Shown in pieces: positions 1-11,515 of a stretch of DNA of 64,000 bases; within the stretch, counting starts at the first letter, position 1; every line of letters begins with the position of its first letter. The stretch lies in assembly GCA_033002965.1 (NCBI GenBank), contig JAURVB010014703.1, forward strand, positions 1 through 64,000, in the 5' to 3' direction. This DNA is from Piper betle. Its lineage: Eukaryota; Streptophyta; Magnoliopsida; Piperales; Piperaceae. The notes beneath the pieces were generated by a model that saw only the letters and a program-made list of their open reading frames with translations, did no database searches and was not told the DNA's origin. The position numbers were made by a program, and so were the translations under genes.

Positions 1-800
1 TGTGTTACTTATATAATATATAATGTTGGCCTTGTTAGAATTGTCTCGTGAAAGGGATTGAAAGGGATACGGGTATTGGACCGTATACTTGAGTACGCCC
101 ACAATTTTAGCAGCTAGTAGGGTAACCTTCACATGCATATTTTTATCAATAAAATTGGTATAGGGCCGATAGAATAAGTTAGATTGATCATACATAAACA
201 ATAATCCAGCGTTCTGATCCAACCTCTCGATTGGAAGCTTCGCCAATATCTCTATAACCATGTGCGGTACCTCATACCTGTTATTATAGGTTGGCGGCCA
301 TAAGTTGTAGCATCAGTAGCAGTGATAGATTGGATTGATGTGAGGACGATGAATTGGTTAGGTTTACTTGGGAGGACAAAGACATGAGTCCTAACAAGGA
401 CATAGGACCACTTGCAATACCCGCAGTTTTATTGTTTGTAACGATTTAGACTTCGTAACTGGTTAATGGTTTCTTACTTTTGAAATCAAAACTTGAAGCA
501 TTTAGCAGATGATATCCGACAAGAAGCCAGACACAGAGTTCGTTGTCCCTAACTCATTCCAAACAAGCCTGCCCTACACGCTATGCCATGCTCCATCTCT
601 GCCTCTCCCTGTCTTTCTCATCCCTCTGATCTTTACACGAAGCAACGAAGAACAGAATGCCATGTAAATTGCAGTGAAAGATAATATTGACCCAAATTGC
701 ATAAACAAACACTTGCCCCATCTATGTGCTTCACATGAGTTTCGACAAGCATGCAACCTTGATTGTACCCTTTGTACTCCTATTCAATGAAATCCAATGT
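1..800. other. Intergenic, upstream of the first SAUR gene
   Basis: I see no gene, RNA or repeat here. The last part is the promoter side of the SAUR gene that begins at 876. Confidence 0.5.
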
Positions 801-802
801 CC

Positions 803-810
803 TATATATA
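803..810 (+). promoter_or_regulatory. TATA box of SAUR gene 1
   Basis: The motif ctatatatat lies about 70 bases upstream of the ATG at 876. This spacing suits a short, intronless SAUR gene and favours 876 over the in-frame ATG at 726, which lies upstream of the TATA box. Confidence 0.55.
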
Positions 811-875
811 TCTGCTACACCTATCTACTTTTCTCAGCATCTAGTTTTGCAGCTCAAGCAAGCTCTCAAGCTGCC

Positions 876-1214
876 ATGAAGGAGATGTTGAGGAGCTTTA
901 GTGTTTCTTCACCAAGGAAGAGGGACAAGAGCCACCATGAGGACCAAGAGGGGGAAGAAAGTGATTCGGGTCTGCCTTCAGATGTGCCCAGAGGGCACTT
1001 CCCAGTGTATGTGGGAAAGCAAAGGCGCCGTTTTGTTGTCCCTCTGCGTTTCCTTCAAGACCCAATTTTCCAAATGCTGTTGCAGAGTGCCGAGGAAGAG
1101 TTTGGGCTGGAACACAAAATGGGTCTCACCATTCCCTGTGAAGAAGCTCTATTTAGGTCTCTAACATCCCTTGTTCGTCATGGCTCATCCAAATACAGAT
1201 GGGTCAAAGAATGA
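876..1214 (+). CDS. SAUR-family auxin-responsive protein (gene 1)
   Basis: This is a single-exon gene of 112 codons. The central SAUR domain is clear: a [11 protein letters not shown] block, then [11 protein letters not shown], then a [16 protein letters not shown] block and the GLTIPCEE motif. The N-terminus is a basic/acidic linker and the short tail ends WVKE. SAUR proteins are small auxin-induced proteins; several family members inhibit PP2C.D phosphatases and so raise plasma-membrane H+-ATPase activity and cell expansion. The start MKEMLRSF is chosen because an ATG 150 bases upstream lies ahead of the TATA-like element. No intron is needed, as is usual for the family. The specific SAUR subclass cannot be named from the sequence alone. 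Confidence 0.9.
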   Translation: MKEMLRSFSVSSPRKRDKSHHEDQEGEESDSGLPSDVPRGHFPVYVGKQRRRFVVPLRFLQDPIFQMLLQSAEEEFGLEHKMGLTIPCEEALFRSLTSLVRHGSSKYRWVKE

Positions 1215-3433
1215 TGAACCCAATTTTGCTGAGGGATATAAAGAGAGTGATCACTAGTAATTTTGTTCTGTAACTCTCTATAGAAAGTGATATGACATGT
1301 AAATTAAACCCTTTTTTCTATGAAGTAGAAAACTTGTAAAAATTGATATATCGTGTTCACATTTTATCTTTGAAATGCCAAGCTTTCACTTTGTTACTTC
1401 GTCATGTCCAATATGTCTGTTTGGCCTTCTAATTAGTTTTAGTAAGAAAAAACTTGAAATTTTATTTTACAAGTAATAAGTAATTTCTCAAACGTGAAGA
1501 TTTATTTAACAGTCCAAAAATCAACCAATCCTATTTAATTTATCAAATTTTATCTGAAGGGAGTAGTTGCAGGTTGAGCTACTGAACCATCATGCATCTG
1601 GTGGAGCAAACCATCAATTGTAAAGGGCTTTGGCCCATTAGAACATAACCAGTCAATTCACCAAAAGCTAGTATTATTGTTCTTAAAAAAAAAACTATAT
1701 TATTATTGGAAACATGATTTCTAAAAGGAAGCATTGATATAAACCGCTCCTCAAAAAGCTACTTGGGAAATAGACTGATTGATGAACGGTTTTAGTGAGG
1801 AAGAGAAAGAAAAGCAAAAGAAAAGAGCATTTAATTCTGCATTAATCATCACTGTCAAGCACAGACCATTTTGCAAATGGAAGAAGAAAAGATTGGGTGT
1901 CTCCATTCATTGTCACTACTATTGTGCTTGTGAGTGCATGTTTGATGTCTCCCCTTTTTCCCTGTGTTATCTGTGTCTGCACAGTCATTGCTATCATTTT
2001 CTGGGTTTAAGAAGAGTCCTTTTAATCATCAATGGACCGGACCTGCTATGTTGTCCATACCATCATAACCAATTCAATCAACCAGCATAAACATTGGAAC
2101 TGAATAAAGCATTTGGTACAAAAAAACAAACAAAAAAAGACACAAGATAACAGTTTCTGATGTCAGTAACCAGAATTCATGTTGGTGTCATCTGGGAAAT
2201 CGTGATTTGTAAAGTAACATTGCCCTAATTAACCATGCATGCAAGGCAGCTCGTGACCTTAGTGACCTAATCAACTTTTTAACTTTTGATTTTCTTTCAA
2301 GATTATGAGATCAGGTTTCTTATTTGATGTTCACGTCCCAGCATTACTGCAAATAAGATCATGATTTTCAATGTCTGTAAAAGGCTGCATTTATGTCTGA
2401 GGCTAGCCTTCCTTCCTTCCTCACAGAGATATGGAACCGGGAAGAGGAATGATGGGTAGATATTGTTGTTCTGATATGAGATCCTGATTGGATTTTGAAC
2501 TGGCAGGTAGTGCTTGCAAGTTTCAACCAAAGATATTCCTTCTTCCTTTGGGACTTGGGGAGTTGAGAGAGTTAAAAGAAGGTGCAGTTACTAAGATGAA
2601 CTTCGAGGAGGAGCTGTCAGATTGTTGTATGGTGTGTGGCTCAGATCCAAAGAGACCCAACTTCTTCTCTTCCTCAAAAAAGCAACCGTGCAATCAATAC
2701 ATAAACAAAATTAAACCAAGATCTGAAAACTGTCGGCTAAGAATTGCTGCCGTGAATATATTGCCTTCAAACAATGTGGTGTGGGAGAGATGAAACTTTT
2801 GTAGGTGACAAGGGGGAGGCAGCAATGCATGGTTAGTGGTTGAAGTTGTTTTAGAATGTTTCCATGTTACAAAAGAAACGTTAAGATTTGATTCTGCTTC
2901 GGCTGTTTCTACTTGATATGGCCACCGGTGGAAACAAAATGGTGGCGTTCTATGGTCATAAGCCATTCTTTTCAACACCAAAAGCAATTAAAGATTATTT
3001 ATTATAGTTAAAGTAACACTTGTGGTTTGCATAATCTCGTCTACAATCATCAACTCAATCTACGTCATCTTTGCAACCACTCCATGATCAGATCCTGGGT
3101 AAAATACTAAATTGATCGTCATTATAGGTTTTGCTTTAATCATCGCTAGGATTTTGATCCTTGCGCACAGATTTCTCAGTTTCGAATAATTGTTTATCTT
3201 AACACAAATAAATGTAGAACAAGAGGAGAATGTTAAAAAAAAAAGGATTGTTCCTTCATTGATCAGCTCTCAAAGGGCTGCAAGTGCTATCAAATTTACA
3301 ACGTACACTTCCCAACCGAGAAACATCAATTCATGGGTGAGTTAGATTATTGTTAGGATGGTACACCATCACCAACAATACAATTTAAAAAAAAACAATT
3401 CAACAAGTGCAGAAACTCATAGTTGCTTCTCTT
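1215..3433. other. Intergenic between SAUR genes 1 and 2
   Basis: AT-rich. It holds short open frames (for example 1779-2090 and 2488-2793) with no recognisable protein motif and no splice support. I see no RNA gene or bounded repeat. Confidence 0.5.
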
Positions 3434-3757
3434 TCATCTAAGAGTGCTTGTAATTAGAGACCGGAATGCAACTTCTTCACAAGGAATGGTAAGACCCATC
3501 TCATGATCAAAGCCAAACTCCTCCTCTGCCATGTGAAGAAGGCTTTGGAACTCAGGATGTGCCAAGTAGGAGATGGGAACTATGAACCTGCTCCTGTTCT
3601 CTCCCACATATACAGCAAAGTGGCCCTTGGGCACGTCCATTGGCAGGCCATTTTCATCAGACTCACACCCATTCTTCTTCCCAAGGCTAGAACACCTCTT
3701 GAGAATATGCTTGATGGCAGCTGCCTGGGGTAGTTTGTTTGATTTCCTGACAGCCAT
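3434..3757 (-). CDS. SAUR-family auxin-responsive protein (gene 2)
   Basis: This is an intronless frame of 107 residues. It starts [20 protein letters not shown] and contains the SAUR core: [12 protein letters not shown], then RFIVPISYL, then a [16 protein letters not shown] block and GLTIPCEE. An in-frame ATG 12 codons upstream exists, but MAVRKSNK is the usual type of SAUR start. A TATA-like stretch (minus-strand ttcataaatacc, about 3882-3893) lies upstream. The ending at STLR is normal. Expected role: auxin-linked control of cell expansion through PP2C.D inhibition, inferred from the family. The gene faces gene 1, so the two are convergent. Confidence 0.9.
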   Translation of the reverse strand: MAVRKSNKLPQAAAIKHILKRCSSLGKKNGCESDENGLPMDVPKGHFAVYVGENRSRFIVPISYLAHPEFQSLLHMAEEEFGFDHEMGLTIPCEEVAFRSLITSTLR

Positions 3758-3899
3758 TGAAGGGAAGGTGAAGGAAATGGCCTCCAAGATCAAACTGCAG
3801 AGGCTATTACAAGAAGGTGAGGCTTGGGAGAAAAAGATAAGTTAAGAGCTGGTGAGGTGAGGAGAAGGGAAGATTGCGGTGGGTATTTATGAAGAGGAA

Positions 3900-6800
3900 A
3901 AGAATCATGTGGGACACGGCTTATACTCTGGGCGTTCACCTGTGTGGATGACTTGGGAAGAGATATTGGTTGTCCAACCTCATTGGCATGGCCCTCTTTG
4001 CTGCTCTTCTCATGGACACCATGGTCCCTCCCTTGTCCAATCCCTACCCAGTTTCTGTCATAAAATCTTCATAAATAGTTCGTTCTGTTAATACTCTTGC
4101 ATTGCCAAACAATAAGTTTCAAAAAGTTCTAGTTTTAGAGTCAAAAAAATGAAGATATCCGGCCATTAAGACTTGTTATTTGTTTGTAAGAAAAAGATAA
4201 TAGAAGATTAAGATTTGTACTAGTGTCTTTTTCAGGTGAAAAAAAAGATATAGGATGTTAATAATTCGTCAGATAATCCTCCTCTGTTACATGGGTAGGG
4301 AAGACTCCTACTGGGTAAGGTGAGTGAAGTTTTTCCAAGCTAACATAATGTCCATTGATTAGATGTCTTAACTCCCTAATTGAATACTGTTAATTATCGT
4401 TCTTTACCAATCATTTCATTTCTTTTTCGTACCAAGTATTCGATGATCTATCATGAATTTGGTTGTAGCCGAAGTTACTTCAAGCTTGTACGGTACATTT
4501 TTACTTGGCTGCTTTCATCTTCCTTCCCTTAGAAAGCTGTCGCCGTGCTCTTGGGTTCTGTGAATTTTGCGTTCATGGTGTTAATAGCTTTGCATTTGTT
4601 TGCAAACTTTTATTTGCAGCACACTGTATCTTAGAAAGTTAGAAACCGAGAAAAGACTATAGTTAGATAATAAAACTGCAATTACCAAACTTTCAACTCA
4701 CTAGTGGCAGACGTTCAGATCATGCCCAAGCAAAAATAAGAGCCAGTGTCGGTCTAGGTCTCGGAGATTTACAACTTCGACGTTGAAGGCTAGCACCTTG
4801 TATTTTTAGAATCTCTACAAACATGCAGTACTACTCATAAAGGCTATGTATCCATGCTCTCAAGTTGCAAAATTAAGAATTGATGATAACAACTTGATTA
4901 CTGTTGTCTTCTTGAATGAGACGTGTGCTAAGTCTTAACCATTGCAGACGCACATGATATTGCCCTGTTGATGTATTTCATCTCTTCGACCAATACACCT
5001 CTGATAAGACTGCTTAACACCCACCATGTTCCGAGATTGAAGCCTTTGATCTCTCAATAAGGTGACTGGGTCGGTCATGAGTCTCAATCAACAAAGGGGA
5101 AACAAAAGCACAGCCAACATCTTCCGTGATTGAGCAATATTTGATGAAGAAAATAGAAGATGGGAATAGGAAATAGTGGGCACCGCCATTTCCCCCATTT
5201 ACAAAGCAATATTTCAACGACAACTACATTGTGTGCTTGGTATTTCATGGAGATTGTTTGATCGAATTGATAAAATTCTACCTTCAACGTAATCAGTGGT
5301 CAAAGCTCAGAATTCTTGTGCCATGTGCAACACTAATTATGAGCACCGAGATGCCTCTTGAATTTGATTACCTGTGACAAATTCCTCGCTCATTTGTTCA
5401 GTTACTCTTTAGGAACAGACATGATTTCTGAACTTATGAGATGAGATGGTGGATGAGGCCAAGACAAATAAATGAGAGAGGAGATGGTCAGTACTCAATG
5501 CAAACTGCATGGCATGTGGCTTGACATGAAATGCAACTAAGTACTAAATCTAATATAAGCTAGCTGGATTATGCAGTTGGGTACTTACCCTGTACAATTT
5601 ATTGTCCTAGCAACTAACTTGAAAGGATGAAGATGATGATTCAGATGTATAATTGATACAACATAACTAGCCAACCTGGCAAAATATTGAGCAGCAAACA
5701 CATACTGTGGTAACATTTATGCAATACTCATCATCAAAATACTTACTTTTCAATTTTTTCTTTAAAAAAAAAAGAAAGTTGAGCGGAAAGCTAACAATGG
5801 TGCTTCAAAAATTCAATGACTCCCTCACAAATGTACCTCTAAAGTTGGTGAGTTCAAAGTGGTTCAAGTGTTGTTGATGAGCATGAATCTTTAAAGGAAA
5901 GAAAGGAGGCAACTGAAAGAGAGCTACATTGTTTTTTTTACTACCCAAGACATTTACAGCCTCTACCTTCAAAACATAATTTCAATCGATGACACCAAGG
6001 TCCGGCTCCTCGCACAGGAGATGATATGACTGGAAAATAAACGAAGCTCACTGCGAGTGAGCATGGCTGGTCGGATATGATTTCCAAACAGACATGACCG
6101 AACATAGCAATTCTAGCATTATTGGGTGTAAATAACGCTTCTAGTGGAGTGGTTTATGAATGGAAATGAAGAAACAGAACATTTCTTGCAGTACCAGGTC
6201 TAATGAAGTTACTATTGCAAATAATATAGGAGGGCCACCAGGACTGTCCGACGTGATCGCACGGCCGGCCCAACCTGATAGTTCCTCCACCCTCTCCCAC
6301 CTCCATTCATCTCCTGTCATTCATGAGGTGAAAGTCAAATGGTTGGAGGCTCAAGCTCATTCAGCCTTCTATTCGAGACAACAGATTCATTGAGGCGTAA
6401 AAGAGGCCCATTTTTCCATCGCGGGCCTTGCCAACAGAAATGGCATAACATGGATGCCTCGTGCAGGTAAGCTAACCACAGAAATTGTGCACACCAGGAG
6501 ACCCATATCCAGCATTTTGACATTGTTGCATATAAACCTCAATCTCTACAATATAAGAAATCATCCAATTCCACATTATCTTCTTCATACAATCATGTGC
6601 AACAATCTTGAAATCTTGCGGTTGATTGCTAGTACCCTTCTACCAAAGGTAGAAAACGATTCATCTTTTTTATTTTTATTGTCACAACTAAATTCCTTTT
6701 GGACATTTTTCTCCATATTGATTATATATTTGACTAATAACACACTACTGGATCACAGACACGAAAAAACAGAAAATTACGCAGGTTGTTGAAATATCTA

Positions 6801-7440
6801 CATGTGGAACTACAAATTCATCTCACAAAGCCAATAAGATTCCAATTCTTCGCAATTCTCTCCATGTCAGATTGGGACAGAGACAGAGACAGGGATTGAG
6901 CATGCACCTGAAGTTAGGGAAGATTCGAGCTGCAATGTGTCTTAATATGGCAAAAACCAAAGCCAGAGAGCACAGACGGTGAAGCTTCGTGGCAAAGGCC
7001 TCACGGAACCAATTTACATGACAGAGGCACTTGCTATTGCGAGTTGAGGTGGTCCTTCTATCAAATTCAAGTGTCTTCTTGGCTGACTCTGTACCAACTC
7101 AAATGGCCTAATTAATCATCAATAACTTAATCACCGAATTACCCAAGAAACTTGGACATACCCAAAAAATGCACCAAACTACTCAAGCTTACATTTTTAA
7201 AAACAAATAAATAAATAAATCAAACCAGCAAATACATCATCAACTCAAATGACTCGAATTCTTGCTGCTAACAAAATCACTATAATTTTTGCTGCATTAG
7301 ACATCTAGAGAACAACTTTTTTTCAATGGTTTGACCTAATGCAACCTAGGGCATCCTCTCAAGCCCCTTTTTTAAAGCTTAGCTAAAGAAACAAACTTTA
7401 CCACAAATTTCAGGGGGAAAAAATAATGAAGTACTCGAAC
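3900..7440. other. Intergenic, no gene recognised
   Basis: About 3.5 kb of AT-rich DNA. The open frames at 5014-5287, 6160-6393 and 6454-6792 lack motifs or splice signals that would support a protein. I see no terminal repeats or tandem arrays of note. Confidence 0.4.
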
Positions 7441-7451
7441 TCTGAAAAGAA

Positions 7452-7832
7452 CTAGAAATCACTTACTCGCCTTCTTCCCAAGCCAAAAGGAGATAGTCCC
7501 CATACGCTATCGGTACGCAAATCTCCACATCCTTGACCCTCTTCAACACCCCTACAAAAACACCCCAACAATCGTAAAACGACCAAATTTTTCCTTACAA
7601 AACACCAAGAACAATCAGAAAACAACAAATTCCATTTTTTTTTTTTAAAAAAGGGACCTTCTTTTCGGGCTCGGCGGCGGCTCTCGCGGACTTGGGCCGG
7701 TGAGCCTTTTGGGCAGAGTTGGCATCGGAGCGGTCGCCGCCATGCTTCCTTCCGTCGAAGGCGTTGGGCATTTGGCGTCGGAGGAGTTTTGCCGGTTTTC
7801 TGCGCACAAGGTGTTCGAAGAAATGCGGACAA
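7452..7832 (-). other. GC-rich segment beside the permease pseudogene
   Basis: Minus-strand open frames here are basic and GC-rich (for example SDANSAQKAHRPKSARAAA). They may be a fragment of another gene's first exon or chance. No family is assigned. Confidence 0.15.
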
Positions 7833-7864
7833 GAAGATGGGAAAGATGGGAGGGAAATGGTAAA

Positions 7865-8953
7865 TGGGCTCCTACGTTCCCAAAAGCTGGTGCGAACCGC
7901 TGCTCAATTGAGCTTCAACGAGCCCCGTTGTGAAAAGAATCGCTCCGACCTCCACCCACATCTTCAACCAGTCGCCGGCGATCATCCCGGCTGCGTTAGC
8001 GAGGTGCCCGTCGGTCCACCGGCTGTCCTCGACATCAAGAGCTCCGGTTCCGGCGAGTAATGGCACAATATATCCACTGCTTATAATGACTCCGAACAGT
8101 AGGAGTGCAAGAGGGAATGTCTTCTCCGGCGTGTCGACTTCTCCGGCAAGAGCGCTGCGTTGTCCCAGGATGGTGAAGTAGAGCTTCCAGTTCTTGTCTG
8201 CGGCTTTTGAGCCGAATTTGATCCACCGGCGAGGGTGGATCTTGGGGATGGAGATCAAGAACAAAAGGACAAAAGGGAGGAGGGAAACAACTGCTAGTGC
8301 TAGAGCAACCGCAGTGTACCCGTAAATTCAGATTAGAGGATTCAACCACTTCTTTAAACTAAGTACTTGAGAAAAATCAATGTAATTAATAATATCTACT
8401 ATATTTTTCTTAATTATAAAACTCACTGTATATTTCGTCACTAAAACCCTTTTGATAATTTTCATCAGAGAATCATTTAATATTTACTGGAGAGTACGTG
8501 AGAAAGGTGAGGACTACGTTGAAGACCACGATGGCGACGGTGCGGGCGGCGTCGAAGAAGACTGTGGGAATGACATGCTTGAGCTAGTTAGCACAAAGAA
8601 CGAGGTAAGCGTCGTTGTTTGATGGCGACCCGAAGAACTTCCGGAAGTCGAGGAAGGGCCCGAAAATGGTCCAAAAGTGTTGTCGGCCCATACGACGTAG
8701 CAACCGTTGCCGGGAAGGCGGTGGCGAGCTCGGCAGTGACAAGCGCCTCTGGGATGCACCAGCCGAAGAAGATGAAGCCAAGGATGGAGAAGAGGGGACC
8801 CGCGGCGGCCACCGTCAGCTCCTCGGTGTAAGGGGCCACGGAATCCGCAAAGTAGATGTGGAAGATGAGGAGGAGAGTGAGCTTCATGTTTGCTTTGGGC
8901 TTAGAAGCTTCTCCTCCACTATTCTCTTAGGTTCGGTGATCTGATGAAGCCAT
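7865..8953 (-). pseudogene. Decayed polyamine/amino-acid permease (PUT/LAT-like, APC superfamily)
   Basis: Minus-strand peptides match plant polyamine uptake transporters in the right order: [12 protein letters not shown], the [11 protein letters not shown] segment, [26 protein letters not shown], a [17 protein letters not shown] piece, then (after about 150 bases of AT-rich spacer) LAGEVDTPEKTFP, YIVPLLAGTGAL and a QLSSGSHQLLG end. These pieces lie in different frames. There is a stop in place of the usual Y before LKH near 8585, a frame change at the FPGNG site near 8710, a paired frame change before LAGEVD, and a stop in codon 9 after the ATG at 8951-8953. The C-terminal transmembrane half is missing. 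Family function is proton-coupled polyamine or amino-acid uptake; this copy cannot make that protein. Confidence 0.8.
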
Positions 8954-8959
8954 TTCATG

Positions 8960-10000
8960 CAGAGCCCAAATTACATGCAAAGATGTTAATTAGTATAGAA
9001 GAAAGATGTATAGAATTTTGGTGGAGTAGCGTTGTTGATGAGAATTAACAGGATATGATCACTCTCACCACATTTGTATACATACATTTCTGTAGATGAT
9101 CACAATTTGAAGATGATAATTAGAAGCTTAATTTATGTGGGAAGTGGGGATGTCTGTTTTAGGGTGCGCTGAGCACATATGTTTGTTGCCATTTTATGTA
9201 ATCCCTCCGCCTTAATTCATCAATTATTATAAAAATTGCCATGGTTATTACACCCACCAATTTGTGTAAGGCTTCGAGACCTTGTAAGAGTATTAATGGT
9301 CTCCTTGCCCCCATCCCTTTTGCCTGTTTAACCCCATCCAACCCCTCACTCTTCATACCACTCTCATCTTCCACTTAATGTTAGTATAATACCAAGTAGG
9401 GTTGTTAACCTTTTTATTTAGTTTGTTTTATAATGCTCTTATAGAGACAATAATTGATTTTTTCCATTGATTTGTATAGGAACCACTTTTAATCAAGGTG
9501 ATAATGACAAATCTGCCCAAATAGAATTTCCTAAAAATCAAGGTAAGGGTAAGAGATGGATTACTCGAGTTTGAAATGATATTGATGTCATTTATATTTT
9601 GGTGGTAATTACTTGCGGAGGAATTGTTATTGATTAAGTCATGAAACTTATAAATTGATTATGAAATCCTGTTTCATAATATAATCATTTACTAATATTT
9701 AGAAACTTACATCTAGTCACATATTGTCACAATAAAATTGATGTTTCGTAAAATTTCAAATTAGGGAGTTTTCCTAAAATTTGAAAAAATAAGCCCCACA
9801 TACCATAGAATGTCATAAATTTTCAATACTTCATAATGAAGTACAATATTTACAAAATACATAATAAATTCCTGATGGAGGATAATAAGTTTAGTATAAA
9901 TTCTTGGTTATGAGCATGATTGTTTGCCCCGTTGTATATAGATTAGGAGTTCTTCATGTTACCACAGTAAAGTTAACCTATTAGGTGGCCCCTGGCAAAT
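8960..10000. other. Intergenic, no gene recognised
   Basis: AT-rich spacer between the permease pseudogene and the GC-rich repeat. The frame at 9159-9374 has no recognisable motif. Confidence 0.4.
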
Positions 10001-10004
10001 GGGA

Positions 10005-10821
10005 ATATATATATATATATATATGAGGGCCGCTTTTCTGCGCCAGAGGCAGAGGCAGGGGAAGCTTATCTGCGCCACCTTTTATTTTGGGTCATCCGAT
10101 TATAAGGACGGCCTAGATTTATTAGTTTTTTTTTAAAAAAATTTTAATTTGATCTAGACCGTCCGATTAGAAGGACGGCCCAGATCATATAGAGGGGCGG
10201 AGGCGGAGCACCGCCGCCGTGGCGGGGGAGGGAGGTGGCTGCCCCTTTTGCCTTGATTCGACCTCGCCCGGCCCCCGCCTCGACACCCGCCATGGCCAGA
10301 TCTGGCTGCCGCCAGATGCGGGCGGGCTGCGGCCGGATCTGGCCGGCGGCAGCCCCGTCAAGAAAAACAAAACTTTGTGCCGTGGGCGGGCATCCCGCAG
10401 CTGGGCGGCGGCGTCCGCGATGGGGGAGCGAAGAGGAGGGAGGGCAGCAGCGTCCGCGATGGGGCGGTGGCCACGACAGGGCGGCTGCAAGGGGGAGGTG
10501 GCCCCGAAGAGAAAAAAAACCTTTTTGCCGCGGACGGGCGTTCGCGGCTGGGCGGCGGTGTCCGCGGCGGGGGAGCGAGGAGGAGGGAGGGGGGAGGGCG
10601 GCGGCGTCTGCAGCGAGGGAGCGAGGAGGAGGGAGGGGGAAGGAAGCAAGGAGGAGGGAGGGCGGCGGCGTCAGCGGCGGGGCGATGGCTGCGACAGGGC
10701 GGCGGCGCATTTTGAAATTTTTTTTTAACAAGAAATCTTGGTCGTCTTTATAATCGGACGGCTCAGAAGAGAGCTTGGGGCAGAAAATTTTTTCTGCCCC
10801 TTGCTCTTCTTCACTTTTCCC

Positions 10822-10870
<49 letters not shown>
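10005..10870. mobile_element. GC-rich repeat element flanked by AT microsatellites
   Basis: A GC-rich block (about 10025-10825) sits between an (AT)n run at 10005-10024 and another at about 10822-10870. Near each end lies an inverted copy of a subterminal motif: gtcatccgattataaggac on the left, and the reverse complement of gtctttataatcggacggc on the right. A palindrome with 11-base arms (ggggcagaaaa / ttttctgcccc) lies at 10777-10800. The interior is made of GGCGGCGGC/GGAGGGAGG-type simple sequence, so its long open frames on both strands are composition artefacts. A similar block lies at 30.65-31.27 kb. I infer a non-autonomous transposon, but no target duplication is visible because the flanks are AT repeats. 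Confidence 0.55.
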
Positions 10871-10874
<4 letters not shown>

Positions 10875-10880
10875 CATTTA

Positions 10881-11207
10881 GTGTTCGGCTCGACTCGACT
10901 CGACTTGAAACTTGATATTTAAATGTTCGAACTCGACTCGAACTTGAATCCTACGAGTCGAGTTTGAGCAAAGCAATGTTCGACTTAACTCGACTCGATA
11001 ATATAATATAATAATATACATAATATGATTTGTCTATTCAAAATATATTTAAAATCATAAATAAATATTATTATTAACTTCATACTAAAGGAGGGTGGTG
11101 GTAAGGGTGTTTTGTTTTTTATTTTTTATTAAATTTAGGTTGTCCTTGTAATCAAACGATCTAAATTAAAATGTGAGACAAAAATATTATCTGCCCTGAC
11201 GAAGATA

Positions 11208-11239
<32 letters not shown>

Positions 11240-11515
11240 GTTTAATTGTAGTTAGTTATATTTACTTATATACAACAAAATAATAAAATAGCATTAATAC
11301 AAGGATAACTTAGTTGGGAGAGCGTTATCTTAAAGACTAGAAGGTCACGTATTCCATCCACACTCATCGAATATGTGAAAAGTAGTAAAAGTCGGTTTCA
11401 AAAATATATATTCAAAACTCGTTCAATTTATAGTGAAGTTCGAACGAACTTTGAGCTATTCGAGTTGAGTTCAAACATAGGTTAAACTCGGCCACGCTCG
11501 CTTGTTTAAGAGCCA
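10881..11515. mobile_element. TIR-element relative with tRNA-Phe-like segment (copy C, degraded)
   Basis: The ends are rich in ctcgactcgactcg and gagttcgaac motifs, as in the elements at 23.1 kb and 57.1 kb. Inside, about 11304-11371 resembles nuclear tRNA-Phe: gataacttagttgggagag matches the D-arm/A-box region, aaggtcacgtattccatcc matches the T-arm/B-box region, and the anticodon region is degraded. A second insertion related to the GC-rich repeat's ends appears to lie within it (about 11085-11235, including an AT run). The outer termini are not clear, so the limits are approximate. Confidence 0.5.
11304..11371 (+). other. tRNA-Phe-derived segment (not a functional tRNA)
   Basis: The order and spacing follow tRNA-Phe: a D-arm-like cttagttgggagagcg, a damaged anticodon arm, then aaggtcacgtattccatcc in place of the T arm. 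The B-box core ggttcgatcc is mutated to gtattccatcc and the acceptor stem does not pair, so this is a relic inside a repeat, not a gene. Confidence 0.55.

Noticed and set aside
10144..10753. Several long open frames on both strands
   Set aside because: GC-rich simple sequence of a repeat gives open frames in most directions; the predicted proteins are A/P/R/G-rich with no motif.
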